Shown here: positions 45,700 through 59,952 of the stretch, piece after piece
Position numbering within the stretch: the stretch's first letter is position 1
Layout: every line of letters begins with the position of its first letter
From: Trichopria drosophilae
Taxonomy: Eukaryota > Arthropoda > Insecta > Hymenoptera > Diapriidae
Direction: 5' to 3'
DNA: 64,000 nt
Assembly: GCA_030407085.1 (NCBI GenBank)
Contig: CM059587.1
Location: 78,543,001-78,607,000 of the forward strand
The notes under the pieces: model-generated
Told to the model about the DNA's origin: nothing
The model's input: only the letters and a program-made list of their open reading frames with translations
Database searches by the model: none
Position numbers and translations under genes: made by a program

Positions 45700-46160
45700 T
45701 CCAGTACATTCTTTGATCATTTCTAAGACCTCTTAATTTTTAAGTATTTGTTGAAAATTGCCCATAGTTTTTTAGTAGAACGTCCTGAAATTTTTCAATG
45801 AAATTTTCATTGAGAACGCCATTTGAAAGTTGTTACAATGAAGTGGGGTATAAGAGCAACATTTTTTTATAAAATTCATATATTTTATATCTACCTTTAT
45901 CCACAGTTTCAGTAAACTCCCAACATTCTAATAATCCGAAAAATATTGATAAGTATAAATATATCCAATTTTTTTCAATTTTTGCGCCATATTGGAATTC
46001 CTGATGACTAAAACTCAATTTTTATCTTGGAATCTTAAAGAGCGACCTCGAAAATATTACGATATGTTCCTATAAATTGTGTTCAACATTGATTTTGGTA
46101 CCAAGAACTTGATTGTAATTAAAAAAAAAAATTTTACTTCAGGCGTTATTTGGGGTTAAC
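45700..46160. repeat. Dispersed repeat family B, copy 2
   Basis: Colinear with copy 1 at 26270-27113: GAAATTTTCATTGAGAACGCCATTTG, then AATGAAGTGGGG, then GCGCCATATTGGAATTCCTG, ending CTTCAGGCGTTATTTGGGGTTAA. It lacks the hairpin insertion present in copy 1. Confidence 0.65.
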
Positions 46161-47354
46161 AGGCTTATTATAACCTACAAAGGAATTTATTTTTCTGAAC
46201 TAAGAGATAAATTCAAATTTTTTGATATTAACCTCATCGTTTCACGAATTTAGTTTTCACTAATGATTTCATCGTTAGCCACCCTCTGAAAAGGGATTTT
46301 TTTGGTTAACCTTTATAGGTTATAGCCCGTTTAAATCGACACCAAAATACAATTTTTATATATATTTGCACAATTTTTAGAATTTTAAAATTCGATGCGG
46401 GTATGCTTGTACTACTGCTTCTTGTACTTTTAATATTGGAAAATTATAATCTTAAAAAATGGGTAGTTATACTGGGGAAACTAATTGATATTACCATAGG
46501 AAACCACAGAAATCAACAAGAACGCGAAAGGGACGTTCTATTTCTGCTAGGGATTCTCTACAATTAAAAAGAGACCAATCTGTAATATTGTAAGACTACT
46601 TTTTTTTTTAATTTATTTTCAACATTAATAAAAAAAAACCATACTTAATTTAGACATTTCTAATTACGATAATTTCTCTGCTTAATTATTACATACAAAC
46701 AATAAATACGTTCCAACCATTTCTTGTAACCTGTTTTGTTAAAAGAGTGCTTACAAATAACAAAATTATTTTTCACTTTTTTGCGGATTCGGATAGAGTT
46801 GGAGATGCTAACATGGTGTGATCCAGAAAATCATTATTTATTTAAAAGCTTACTAAAAGTAAAGTGAAAGATGAGTCGAAATACGTAAAAAATTGTGTTT
46901 TTTTTTAAATTCAATGGCTGTTTTACTATTGGGAACAAGATATCACTCGTAAACTAGTTCATATTCCGTTCGAACCAATAAGCAGATTGCCATAATTTGA
47001 ATTAAATCAAGCTGAACAAATTCTTAACAGATTCTTTCTGGACGATGAAGAAAAATAGTTTATTTATACCTTATATTAATGCAAGAGAAACACAAGAATA
47101 TTGCCCAATTCTAATTTTTCTGAAGCACATAGTAATTACCCGTAACTTAGCAATAATTGTTGATCTATGTCTTTTATTTGTTCTTCCCTTTATCTCATAT
47201 CAGTACCAGATTTGAAATAACTTCATTTAAACGGTTGGAGTGAACTGTTAAGAATTTTGTCAATATCAATTTTAAAAAAAGAGTTCTTAAAATAGTATTA
47301 TTGGTTCAACCTGACCATTATTTTGATATTGTTTCCTTCTCTTTACATTTATTT
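46161..47354. other. Non-coding DNA, nothing recognised
   Basis: AT-rich, no gene or clear repeat. Confidence 0.55.
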
Positions 47355-47765
47355 CAGTGAACATTAACTCTTTATTGAGTGAAAACTCAGCCAAGGTGCC
47401 ATAAGTAGATTGAGTGATAAAAGTGGAATTTCACTCCGTAAAGAAAATATTATCCATCACTTCATAAAGAATGATTTCTCATTCCAAGATATTTGGAGAA
47501 TAGGACTGCCCTCTAATAAACAGGCAGGCATGACATAAAAAAATTCTGTGAAACCGTTTTTCATTCCCCGAATTTCTTACAGTAGTAATACATTCCGCAA
47601 GGACTGAAAATTGAGTCATTCTATGAACGAGTGAATTTTCATTCCATGAAATGTAAGTTTTTCCTCTATAAAGTGTGAATTTTCCTTCGATGAGAGTGAA
47701 CATTCACTCCTTCGATAGAGTCACTCCATTCCCACTCCCCAAAGATTGAGTTTTCCCAACAGGAA
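47355..47765. repeat. GAGTGAA/TTCACTC hairpin element, copy 2
   Basis: Related to the hairpin MITE at 26828-27097. It has alternating GTGAAAACTC, GTGGAATTTCACTCC, CATTCCAAGATATTTGGAGA, GAGTGAATTTTCATTCCATG and GTGAACATTCACTCC words in both orientations. Divergence is high and the ends are unclear. Confidence 0.5.
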
Positions 47766-47899
47766 ATTTAGAAAGTAAACTCCTGGCACGTTAATTGGCT
47801 CTCATATTTTAATACCAACATCATGTCATAACAAGTTTGCAAACAAAATCCTACAAGAAGCAAAACTTTAATCCCGGAATCAATTAAATCTCCATAGGC

Positions 47900-48275
47900 G
47901 GTTGCCCAAAGAGAACGAGTGCATTTCACTTAGCCAAGTTCTCGCGCGGCATTTTCACTGTGAACCCGCGTAACGAGTGTCAACCTAGCATAAAAAAATA
48001 CCCGACCCGTCTCCTTGGTGGTGGTTCCCCTTTGATTTCCGCACCCGGAAGATTGCGTAACAGCGCGCCAATAAAACTGTTGGTTTCGCAAAGAGGGGTT
48101 GCCAACCCCTTGTGTCACAGGGAAAAGGGTGAGTCCTGCCCGGAGCCAAATCCGCAGACTTCGCTCATCCAATCGTATCCACGATCGGCACTTTTGCATG
48201 TTGGGTACGTCAAGGATGCCTTCACCTCATCCCAGCTAAGAGCACACGTTGAGGGGTATGGCCCTTTAAAAAATT
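47900..48275. other. GC-rich island, no gene recognised
   Basis: A 375-bp block of near-balanced base composition in AT-rich surroundings. Both strands are open for 89-105 codons, as expected from the higher GC content. No tRNA A/B boxes, no TATA/Inr pair and no domain found. It might be a regulatory element or an unrecognised transposon piece. Confidence 0.35.
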
Positions 48276-48699
48276 AAATGCCTTATGCCTGCAGTATCTA
48301 ACAGTAACGAATCCTTGCAGGCGAAACTAATTTGGCGTGTATTTTAAATCGGCAGGTAGTATCGATCGCGTGCTTTTTGTTGAGACGTGATGGACCGGAG
48401 TTGTAACATTGTTTGGTTAATTTTGGCCTAACCTATAATGACAACGTGGGCACGATTTCCAACTACGTACAGCGTGGTACAAATACATCGAATTGTAATT
48501 TTACAACGGTCAACGTAGGATATTTACATAACCTTGTAATATTTCGAATTTAGCGTGGGAACTTACAGCATAGGTAGGAAAATTACAACGTTAAACGTGG
48601 GCAAATCACCATATTTTTACAAATGAAAATTACAACAGATTTGTAAAGTTCATTTTCATTTTTTACAGTGTAGAGATTATACATTTTGGACACGATATT

Positions 48700-51000
48700 G
48701 AATAATGGTGATGTTGAGTTGTATGTCAGAAGCTGTACTGTTCATTGTTCCATATAAGTATGACATTGTAAACAGATTTTAAAGATATATGTCGAATAAC
48801 CGTGGTGGTAGATAACGATGTCTGATGTTTGAATTCTCCGACGTCCGATGTAATAAAAAACCATGATTGGTGATGTTTCTGACATCAGTAAATGATTATA
48901 GTTACCTCAGGCAATGAGTAGTTCAGTGACGAGAAAGATTGTTACACCGAATGATGATATTGGGTATTGGTGTCACAAGATGGATGTTAGAGGGTGATGT
49001 CAAATAATATTGCCTCTTGATACTGGATACGATCGCAAGTTAATAATGCAAAATGATTGCGACGTCCAATGATGAAGTCGAATAAAGACACCAATTGATT
49101 ATTTCAAATTGCGATGTTTAATGACGATGTCTAACATCAGTAGATAACATTTGATGATTATGACAAAGAATGATTGTTTTATGTTGTTATATTGGGCGAT
49201 TGTGGAATAGGATAAGTATAGAAGATTGTGAATTACGAAGCGAGCAGATTTCAACAAATGATGACGGATGACGATCACTTAGTAATGTCAAATATGGCAG
49301 CGGATGTTGTCAAATTATTCTGATATGGACAAAATATTTTGTATTGCTGCATTAGAAAAACATTAGATAACAATGACAATTTGTAATTGCTATGCATAAT
49401 AAAGACATTGGATTCTAGTGTCTGAAGAATTATGTTAGATGGTGATAATGATATCGGCTATTTGTGCTAGATAATATTTTAGACTGACCATTTTGGACGA
49501 TTCCAACGTCCAGCTATTGCATCAAATGGTAACACAAACACGCATCATTTTGTGATGTGGAATGACGATGTCACTAAAGTTAGATAATAATATTAGATAA
49601 TTATAAAGCATTACTGATTTGTATTTTTATATCATGAGACAGTGAGAGCGAATAAGTTTAGCAAATTTTGAATAATGATGTTAAAATCTAGTGCTAACAG
49701 AGTCATACCTTTTTTTTGGTATAGATATAAAAAAATAACATCGATCAACAATGTCTTTTATAACAAATGATGATGTCAGATGATTATGGTGCAGGATAAT
49801 TATGTCGGTTTATTACATTACACAATTATGACATCAACGGATTACAACATCAAAAGATGATGTTCGATTCTAAGGCCGAAGTCTGATGCTGGACTAGGAC
49901 ATCTAATAATGATGTCAAATGTTCATACTGCATGCTATCCCAGGTTAACAATGAGATGTCTGTACATATTGTCGAATAATAACATCAACTATGATTTCGT
50001 TTATTGATGTCAAATGATGACGTCTCTAATGTTACATAATAAAATTAGATAGATGTTACAAACTGATTATTCTCTACGGTGCTGTTAGATAACGATGTCG
50101 GATTACGATGCCAAGTTGTGATAGCGGCTAATTAAAATTGATGATTACGGCGGCAAATTATTTCTTTTGAAATCCATCAAAAAGTGTGTTGATACTTGTA
50201 AAGTCCAATGATGATGTTGAAACTAATATAGTCGCGAATACGTATATTGAGCATATTGTAACATCACATGAGACAACTATATCGGACAATTATACTAAAT
50301 TCTGATATCGAATAAGTATGTTGGCCTGGTATAACCTGTAAATACAGTAATTACAGCATACAATATCGCCCAATACTGATACCAAGTTATGAACTTGCAA
50401 TATCGACTGATGATGTCGGTATGAGAACGTCGAATGACAGGTCGCTAATGTTAAATGATGATATTTAAAATCGTTAAATATAGCAGGTTATGACACTCTA
50501 TAATGATGATGGATGTAGACATCTAAGGAGGATGTTGAAAAGCGATGCTATGAGATAAGAATGTTGGTGCAATGATGTCGAATAATAATTTTTGCTTATA
50601 ATGTATCGTGTTTATGGCTAATCATGTTGAAATTCCAAATCTGGATGATGATATAATATACTAATGCCGAGTGACCACGTGGTTGTTATGTCAATTGGTA
50701 AAATCGATGATGTTATATAATGCGTTAGATGTTGTGATCTTAAAAAAGGAGACATCCGATGATGATGTCAAATAGCAACATCGACTAATTCGACTGGTGT
50801 AGTTTCTGATATCGAATGTCAGAATATAATAGATAATTATGACGCGCAACGACTAATTTTTACCGTTATATTAGATTATTATGACATCGTATAAGTATTA
50901 CAGACTATAAACGGTGACCGATGATATTGATGACGCTAATGTAATTCACAACATCACGCAAAACGACGACTTTAGATAATGACCTGGAGTAATGTGAACT
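48700..51000. repeat. Decayed GATGTC/GATGATG satellite-like block
   Basis: For 2.3 kb the plus strand is built from variants of AATGATGATGTC, GATGTCAAATGATGA and ATAATGATGTTAGA, at irregular 10-20 bp spacing. C is scarce outside the GTC and ATC words. There are stops in all frames. Sharp compositional edges at both ends suggest an expanded short-unit array that has since been scrambled by mutation. Confidence 0.65.
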
Positions 51001-53489
51001 ATTGATATCGAATATAAACAATTTTAGAACTTTTTTTAAAAACATTTCTATGTCATCGCCTACATTTTTAAATATGCCAATTGTTTTTCTAAAAACTCTG
51101 GAATTTTATGATGACTGATATATTTACTGACTTATAAGTAACCCCATTTTTATTTGTAATTTACAAATTATGTTTATATTATAATATTCGAATTGAAACT
51201 ATAATATTCAATTTCTAGAAATTAGAATTATACATATTAGTAGGCCAAAAATGTTTAGTTATACAAATTTGTTTCTTATTTCCTATTTTGGTAGGTCTCA
51301 TCAAGAAACGGCAGTTATTTGATGAAAATGAATCATTTTTATATGAACTTCAATACAATTTGGTTTTAGATGATTAAAACGAACTTTTGTGTCTCAATTT
51401 AATATTTAATATTCACTTGAGAAGACTTATTTTAAAATAGGATAATTTCAAAATAAATAGCAAATACGCTTTTTACCTTAAATAAAGTGTTGTTCTTTTA
51501 CAAGGAGATCCAATATTATATCTTATATTTTCGATTGAAGCGCATGTTATAATTTGTAACAAACAATTGGAGAAACATATAAACAAAAGTTTTTACATAT
51601 TTAGATTTAACAATTGGTGACATTACATTTAAGTAGCCCTACAGTTATTATTTGAAGAATTAAAAGATATCAAAATAACTATAAAAAATAAAAATAATTT
51701 TTAAACATCTAGTCTGTAATTTCGAAGTATCAATAGATTTACTAAAATAGGAATAATTCGTGTTATTTAAAATAATATTGAATGAGAAAATATTACTTCG
51801 TATTACCTCAATATCTAATTATATATTTCCGAATTTCAAGCGAGACACACCAAATATGTTGAATTATAACAGGATAAATTAATTTATAATTATGGTCCAC
51901 GATTGTTAATATTTTTTAAATTAAACTAAATGTTTCTTGATATCCAGCTGATTACTTAATTATTATAATTCATATTGTATTTTTCAAATATTGTAATTTC
52001 CTCTTTCATTTTAATTCTTGTGGATAAGATCCAAATATTATGACATTAACATAATATAAAAAAATAGTAAAAACTAGTTTGAATATTGAAAACTTTAACA
52101 AATGGATTGTTAAGTATACTTAACATTAAAATAGAGGAAAGTATTTAAAAAATGTGCATCAAACATAATATTGATGCATTTTCATTAATTTTCATCGAAA
52201 TTAGTCGTTTTGAGCGGTACAAAATTGGTTCATGTGCATAATAATGAAGAGCATTGCTCCAAAGAGAACCGAAGCTAGTTCTCGAAAGGCTATACATATC
52301 GTGACCACTTTACAAGCTTATTTTAGACTTTTGAGGAAACAAATAGAACGTGTGTGATTCATCAATCTGCGTTACGTATTAACCCATTAAATCCCATAGC
52401 CAAATAGGTCAAGATGAAAGAGATCGAGTATGGGACATCAAACAAGGCGATGACAGATATAATTGAAGGTATAATTGATTGTCTTCATGATGAAAGATGT
52501 ACACATCGATAGTTTTGATAAAAATCAATATTTTTTTTTCAATATTAAGTACATTTATTAATTTCTTCCATGACGTGTTCCATAAGAAGTGTTTTATTAG
52601 ATCATTTTCAATAGTTTTCTTCTAAAATTACCAAAAATATTTGTTAAATTCAAACATTTTTGTATCTTTTAATGTTTTTTTTTGTGTAAAACTAGATTAA
52701 TACTAAAATAACCGCAATTCCTTAGACTGTACGTGATTGATAACTAGATGTAAAAGACTAGTAGTATAAGTAAAATTTAAATACTGTATACAAATGATTT
52801 TTTTTTATAGATTTTATGAAAATGAATTTGTCAATTGGAGTAAAATAATGATAGATTTTAGTAAGAAATTAAATTAATTTTGTTATTAATAGTTTCAAAA
52901 TTATTCGAATAGTGTGACATGATGCTCTTTTAAACATTATACACGGTGTTCTTAAAAAAATGTCAATAAAGCAGCCCTGCGCCCTGAAACTAACAACGTG
53001 ACATAAATCGAAAAAAATACAGTTTTTTAGAAGTCCACTTATTTCTGAGGATGTTGAGATAACACCAAAAAGTGTCAATGAATCAGTTCGATTGGTAACT
53101 TAACTATGGAGTGAACTAATTTGTTGATAATAAACCTGTATATAACGAAAAGGAAAAATATTTTATTTGTTTTTTATCATCAGTTTACGAAATTCTGTAA
53201 CAAATATTCAAATTTATTACGAGACTGAGTGCACAACGAGTAACAATAAAGAAATTTATTTAGAAACGTGTAAATTTATCACATTGCTTATTCCACACTG
53301 AAATAGTATTTATTACAAAATAATAAATTTATACATGACAGCTGATCAATTTCTGAACTACTTTAAAAACTTTTTTCCATGATCGGTTAGACCAGTGCGG
53401 TTACTCCAATAGGAAATAAAAAGTAGCAAAAAATAATAACCAACCAAGAAAGGTAGAAAGCGGTTTTCCGATGCAAAAATTTTACATAC
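51001..53489. other. Non-coding DNA, nothing recognised
   Basis: Very AT-rich. TTAACCCATTAA at 52379 is a possible terminus of the TTAA-ended repeats. No gene. Confidence 0.5.
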
Positions 53490-53835
53490 AGAAGTCTTAG
53501 AAATTAAAAAGATCTACAACTTTTATATACATCATTTTTTCACATAATCGAATTTTTTACATTCGATTTTTCATTTGAAGTTAGAGGTGTTTTTCAGTGA
53601 AAAAATGAATATAAAAAAAAACAATAAATATTTTTATTCAAAAAGATTACAGCTTATTTGTGACATAAATAGTTAAGACTCCTGTAAATTTCCGTAAAAA
53701 AATCATTTTTTTGGGAGAACAAATATTCAAATGAAAAAAAAAGTTTTTCGAAAACTTTAAGGTTATTTGAAAAATGATGTATACGAAAGTTGTACATATT
53801 TTTAATATCTAAAACATCTCCATGCAATAATACAC
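53490..53835. mobile_element. Hairpin MITE, about 345 bp
   Basis: The left segment AGATCTACAACTTTTATATA-CATCATTTTT and the right segment, inverted, ATGTACAACTTTCGTATA-CATCATTTTT match, with TTTTCATTTGAA further inside both arms. Arms about 100 bp, imperfect. Confidence 0.5.
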
Positions 53836-54743
53836 CTACACTTCAACTATTTTAAATTACATGCTGGAATTTTGTTTAAAAAATTTAAGACGATCATTAC
53901 ATTATCTTGAAGGACGTACATTGAACTCCTTTCAGTAATTCTATTTATTGAAAAACATTACATATTTGAGTTAAAAATGGTTTTCTATTTTTACGTTTTG
54001 CAGTGACATTGGATCATTTGGAACAGAAAATGTCGCCGAATGTAATGAAATATCAGTATAAACTGGTGTTCGTTCAAAGGATTTTAAAAAATATGCGGAC
54101 AGGCAAAGTTAATAGTTCAATTATCGCTTAAAAAATTTTTTTTTATAAAAAAATCGATCGATTAACTAATACAATTTTTTGTATTAAATATGCGTTTCAT
54201 ATTTAACGCAGATCGATTCAATAGTGTTCAACTAATTTTTCTCATACACTCAAAAATGTCGTTCGATAAAAACTTATTTAAAATTTCAATTCATTTACAT
54301 AACTCTTTCAACGCTCATATCTCAGTTAATTTTGTCCGGATCGAAATTTTAAAGACATATTCTCAGTTAAATATATTTAGAAAATATTAATTTTTTGTTT
54401 AAGTTACAAGGAGGCTTAACCCATTAAACTATTAATGATTTTTTGTAATAAAGTATTCAACGAAATTACCATACAAGGAAAAAAGATTTTGTATACATTG
54501 ACAAAATTTTCGAATAATTTCAACTTCTTTTTAATTACATATTCTTCAAATGCTCCTATAACACATTTCATCGGATATAGTAACTGCCCTAAAACACTGC
54601 CCGATACTGATTTTTCCTTTGCCAATTGCAGTATCATTTTCAAATGCATTTTTCATTCTGAAAACGGTGGCAGAATTTCCGTATCGCGTCGCATTATCGA
54701 GGGAGGTGAAGTTAAATGTGTAAAAATGTTTTTGGTAAAATGT
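53836..54743. other. Non-coding DNA with a fragment of MITE E
   Basis: TTAACCCATTAA occurs at 54416. Positions 54605-54730 resemble the left arm of the element at 55192-55589 (TTGCCAATTGCAGTATCATTTTC). No gene. Confidence 0.45.
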
Positions 54744-55164
54744 ACACGGAAAAAAACTATAAGTAGAATTTGCCGAATTTAGTTAAGTAACATTTACCGA
54801 GTCTCATTTAAAAGCAAAATTTATTAAAGAATATAGATAAGTAGTATTCTAGCTCTTAAGTAATAAGTTTTAAAATGATGTTTAATCATAGATTGACGAA
54901 AACTAGGCTAAATATTCTATAACAACACTCGCACGAACATTGACACCAGTTATAATAAATATAAAAATTATGAGAATGTGTTTACTTGGATTAGATTTTA
55001 ATACATCATCGGTGTTAATCAAGCATTTAAAAGATAAATTCCAGATAAACTGCAAAAATTAGGATTGTTCATTTGATTATTTTTATTGACAATGGTTACT
55101 TAACTTTTTCGGTAAATTTTATATAAGTTCTAGGTAAAATCTACTAATTATTTTTTCTGTGTAT
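54744..55164. mobile_element. MITE D, 421 bp
   Basis: Ends ACACGGAAAAAAACTATAAGTAGA and, inverted, ACACAGAAAAAATAATTAGTAGA. Both arms continue with TTTRCC and AAGTTAAGTAAC-like blocks. The ACACGGAAAAA termini resemble those of MITE A. Interior AT-rich and non-coding. Confidence 0.65.
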
Positions 55165-55191
55165 ATCGATCATTTTTGTAGTAAAAGAGAA

Positions 55192-55589
55192 TTTACCTTT
55201 GACAATCGCAGTATCATTTCCAAACGGATTTTTTATGCTCAAAAACTGTGTCATTAGCAGAATTTTCCGATCAGAAGTTCAATGTTTTGCTATAAAATAA
55301 ACTGAAATATGCTCAAAAACGAACATTTTTACACATTTACTCTCACTTTTCTTGAAAATAAGACGTGATAGGAATATTTTACTAGCGCCATCATATTCAG
55401 CACAAAAAAATCCATTTGAAAACGATACTGCGATTGACAAAAGTATATTTTCTTTTGCTACAAAAACAATCGAAATATATTCAAAAACGCACATTTTGAC
55501 ACATTTAACCTCACTTTTCTCGAAAATAAGAAGCGTACGTGTTTTCAAAAAATCCGATCGGAAATGATACTGCGATTATCAAAGGCAAA
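55192..55589. mobile_element. MITE E, 398 bp, multi-armed hairpin
   Basis: Ends TTTACCTTTGACAATCGCAG and, inverted, TTTGCCTTTGATAATCGCAG, followed on both sides by TATCATTTCC. The interior holds two further copies: GATACTGCGATTGACAAAAGTA (about 55424) and two AAAAACGMACATTTTKACACATTTA blocks (about 55317 and 55485). It looks like a nested or dimeric element. Confidence 0.7.
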
Positions 55590-57189
55590 CAAAAAGTAAA
55601 ATTTGATTGGTCAGCAAAGTATTTACATAAACTAGGAGTAGGTTATATAAAATAAATGTATAGTTTAACTCAATTACAGTAATCGTAATCAATCTACATA
55701 TCTGAGTAATTTGGAATACGAATTATTTACTCAAATAGAAATAATAAAAAGAACTAATTCAACAGAATTTACGTGACTAGAAAAAAGTAGTTTAGATTTT
55801 TTTATATGTTACTAAAATTAGTCTAATTTTTTACATTTTTAATAGTTTTGATAGTCTTATATTTTTGGTAATTCATTCTCTTCATTATCATTGGAACATT
55901 AAATTGTAAAATACAGGAAGAAAAAAGAGTATATTAATTTATATTTTTGAAAACTTAAAACTTATTAATATTTTACTAAAATTATCAAAGAAGACGTAAT
56001 ATTATGTTTTCAAAATATAATAATTTGTACGTTTTAAAATATTCTCTAAAAGATACAGAACAAAAATACATTACGTTCGTCTAATTAAAAATTTAGTATT
56101 GTACAAGTTTAATAAATAAGTAATAGCTTTCGAACTTACAGTACTAATTATTCATTGAATATCTAATACAATTATTATAATTATAATCTTAACTCTCTTC
56201 ACTTCAAATTTCACCCTTAGTAAAAATCATTTTTGCGAGAGTTTCACAAATCTCCAGGCATACCATTTTAAAATTGACCAAACCCAAGCAGTGCTCTCTG
56301 AACTTAATGAATCTGTAGGTATTTAGTATTACAAAATATGCTTCTATTTATACTGCGAAAACGAGCGGTTTTGTGTGACAGTTAATAGATGATAGAGATT
56401 CATTAAGTGCCACAGAAGCATCAGAAATCTTATACGAATGAATTATAAAACTTACGTTTATCTTTGAGAACCCCTTTTTTTAGAAAAAGTACAATTATAA
56501 CTCTTTGTTAATTCGTTTCGCACGTGCCTTCAAAAATTAAGTGAACTTATTTGCTAAAAGTAATTTTAACATATATTTCCATATTCGGTATTCTGTAAAA
56601 ATACGATGAACTCATTCGTAATTAATGTTATTAATTCAAGAGCAGCCACTAGTAAGCAGCTCTAGTATGTGAAATTTTATTTTTTAAGTGAATCATTAAA
56701 CAAAACTGTATTCTAGAATATCATTCAACGACATTTTGGTTAATGACAAGAAAGAAGAATAGTTTCTTCATTTCTATTTATGCATTTAAAGATACTATTT
56801 TTATCACGTTCATAAATAGTTAGTGAGTCAATTTTCAGTCGGCTAAAATATTAGTGGTAAAAAGTAATAAATAATTAAATAAAAAAATTAAAAAATGCCT
56901 CTCAGAGTTATTAGATAAAAAGTAATTCTTGCTGTTATTTAAGTAACAAACTTTACTACTTACGTAATTAAATTCTTAATCTACTTTCATGTCACTTATT
57001 ACAAGTAAAAGAAATAAACTACAGTTGATGACTTATTCAACTATTTCGAGCCATTAATTATTTTTATTTATTTATTTATTTTTATGATACAAAATGTGGT
57101 TGAAACTATTCTTTTTGCAAGAATTTACAAGTATTTCTAGTAAAAAATCAATTTAAGTTTTCAAACATTTAAATTATATTAAAAATTAC
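55590..57189. other. Non-coding DNA; TTTA microsatellite
   Basis: AT-rich. A short TTTA run at about 57058-57084. No gene. Confidence 0.5.
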
Positions 57190-57500
57190 AATAAAATAGA
57201 CATAATAAAAGTTCAAATGATCATCATGCATCGTCAAATATTTTCCTAAACACTTTTTCCTCGAAAGATAGCAACCAAAAATTCTTAGAATTAATCAAGG
57301 AATTTTTTATTGAATTTTTTGTTTGAATTATAGATAATACATTTTTCGAAAATTCACCAAAAAACCAGAAAGAATTTGGGTATATTCATTTCTCATGGAA
57401 ATTGTCATTCTTAACATTTATTTTAGAAAACTAATATTTTTTTCAGTTTTCAGTGAAATTTTCATTTCAGAGACCATTTTGGGAACCGCAATATTGAATT
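57190..57500. repeat. Dispersed repeat family B, partial copy
   Basis: CATTCTTAACATTTATTTTAG, then GTGAAATTTTCATTTCAGAG, then ACCATTTTGGGAACC parallels the middle of copy 1 (26390-26520). It is truncated before the GCGCCATATTGG block. Confidence 0.45.
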
Positions 57501-59952
57501 TTTTGAAAATAAGCTTCACCTTATTAAGGCCTATTAGATATTTTTGGCCGGCAAATGATAAAAAAAACGATAAGTGAAAAAGAAACTTGAAAAATCTTTT
57601 ATTAACCTCGCGAAATCACTTTATTTTTATTTTACATTATTTTCAAAAAAAAACTATCACAAAAATTATTTTATTATATTTTGATAGGAAAAAGTACTAT
57701 CAAACTTCATATCAAAATTTGTGTACATTTGGTTCTTAAAGGCGTTAATATAGTACTCGTTTCTTTCAGCATTTTTCCTTGAAATGTAACATTTAACATT
57801 TGCAATAAAAACTTAAAAAACTAAATAATGATAATAACTACATCGGAATTATGTAAGTGTATATTAGTAAATTTTTTTTAAATTTTGATACTTTTATGAA
57901 TTTACGTAATGTTATGAATAATAGTTTCGATTAATTGGAATACTTTTTGAATCATGTTTAGTTGCAAGAGAATTTCTCACATAACCCTCCAACATTGAAA
58001 ATGAAGATATAAGCTTACGTTAAACATTATGTTATGTTAAGTGGAACTTACCTACGTTTTACTACGTTCATAAGGGCATGCAGCATACACACAACGATAA
58101 AATTATAATAGAAATTGATCATTCTAGGGAACGTTTCATATCGTTTGTGCATTGCTAGCAAGATTTACTTTGCAATAAAATTAAGTTAATGTTGCTACGT
58201 ACTTAATTTTATATATGATGGCGACTTTGCAGTTTAGTACGTCGTAAAGACCAGCGTGATACAACAGCAGGATTGATTAAACCAACCACTAATAGAGACG
58301 TTGTCTGGTCGACCATGTCTACAAATATTTAACTCAAACATGACAATTTTAATTTCGTGATTACAAAAGTGGAATGCGAGGAATCATATTTGTTTTCTTA
58401 AATTTCTAACGTGAGGACGTAAACAGATCATGATATATTTATAGTCTTTTAAACACTGATCTTTTGTTCTCTTCGAATTCAAGTGTAGCGATGACTATCT
58501 CGAAAGTAATGTCCTTTAATTCATCATTGTGCTTTATTGCAGCAGAGAATTAGACGAAGAATTTGAGAAATATGCAATCACGGTCCGTTTCTCAAATAAC
58601 AATTACGACATGGTTAAATATGTCCCTACATTTTTAAATATGACGCCAAGCAATGGATTAAAAAAAATCTAGGCAAGTCATTGATGTTTTTCAAACCCAT
58701 AATCAAAGTAAACAGTTTTGTTTGTTCTATTTCATAAATATTCAATTCAGATATGTTTTTTAACAGGCAGAAAGAATTTGCAATGTTTGTACTGTAATAA
58801 AGGATGTATTTCTTAGATAACATTCCTGATGTAAAAAATAGATCTGGTGTTTAGAACTTGAAAATATCTGACTAATTCAATAGTAATTTTGTTTAGAAGT
58901 AAAGTAATACTTCTAATTTGACATTTCACTCGATTTTTAGATCATTTCACGAGATTTTTTCTGGTTTTCCGGACAGATAAACTAGAACTAGATTAAATCT
59001 ATTGATAACTATCAATGTTTAGTTTTAAATCTAATAGTATAGTTGGTTACTGTACAAAACAAACTAGACTATTGTTCAATGGTTTCCAATAATGACCATT
59101 AAGAATTCTTATTTCATATTTTATATTAATGACGGATTCATCAAGCTAATGGATGTAATATTGTAAAAATAAACTAAACTTATCTAAGAATAATTGAGTA
59201 CTTATAATTTAGACCTACAATAAATGCGTGTTGCTACTCAAACAAAAAAAGTTATATATTCAACTATTAACAAACGAAAAACAGTTTTTATATTTGCTAC
59301 TCAATAATTTATATTCTTTTATATCTAAAGTAACAATTTTCATTTATGTCGACATGATTCTAAATTACCAAATTTATTTATTACAGTTATTTTAAAATTA
59401 TGTGTTTTCAATACATCCGAAAATGTACGGTTCTTTAAAAAGTCTATTTAGCTAATATTTTTAGTTTTTACAGCATTGGTTCTGTCAAAATATCACAGCG
59501 GTAATAATACAGCCACAAAATAAATTATATTCTTCTTCTGTCACTTTTACGACATATATCAATAGCTATCCAAAGAAACATTTACATTCGTCAATTAGAC
59601 AAAAATATTTGTTTATATTGCAGTCAATATATTTAGTAGCAATTAAATTCTTTTAATAAATCGTAATCGATTTAAGGAAACATTTTGTTTATTCAAGAGA
59701 ATATATGCTACTATCCAAAAAGATATATTTACATGTGCATTTCCAAAATTGTTTTGTCCTCTTACCATTGAACAAACATGATTTGAAATATACTATACAA
59801 AATACACAAAATTGCTATGCATTAATTTAAACAAAATTTGCAATAACAATTGAAAACAACATTTGAATGTTCTTAAGTAAATATTTGCTTGTAGGGTCCA
59901 AACTAAAAATGTATTTAAATGAAGAAATTATTATAGGGTTTAAATTACTGTT
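57501..59952. other. Non-coding DNA, nothing recognised
   Basis: AT-rich, no gene, structured RNA or clear TIR pair. Confidence 0.5.

Noticed and set aside
47930..48277. tRNA-derived SINE in the GC-rich island
   Set aside because: Neither strand shows an A box and B box at proper spacing or a poly(A)/simple-repeat tail.
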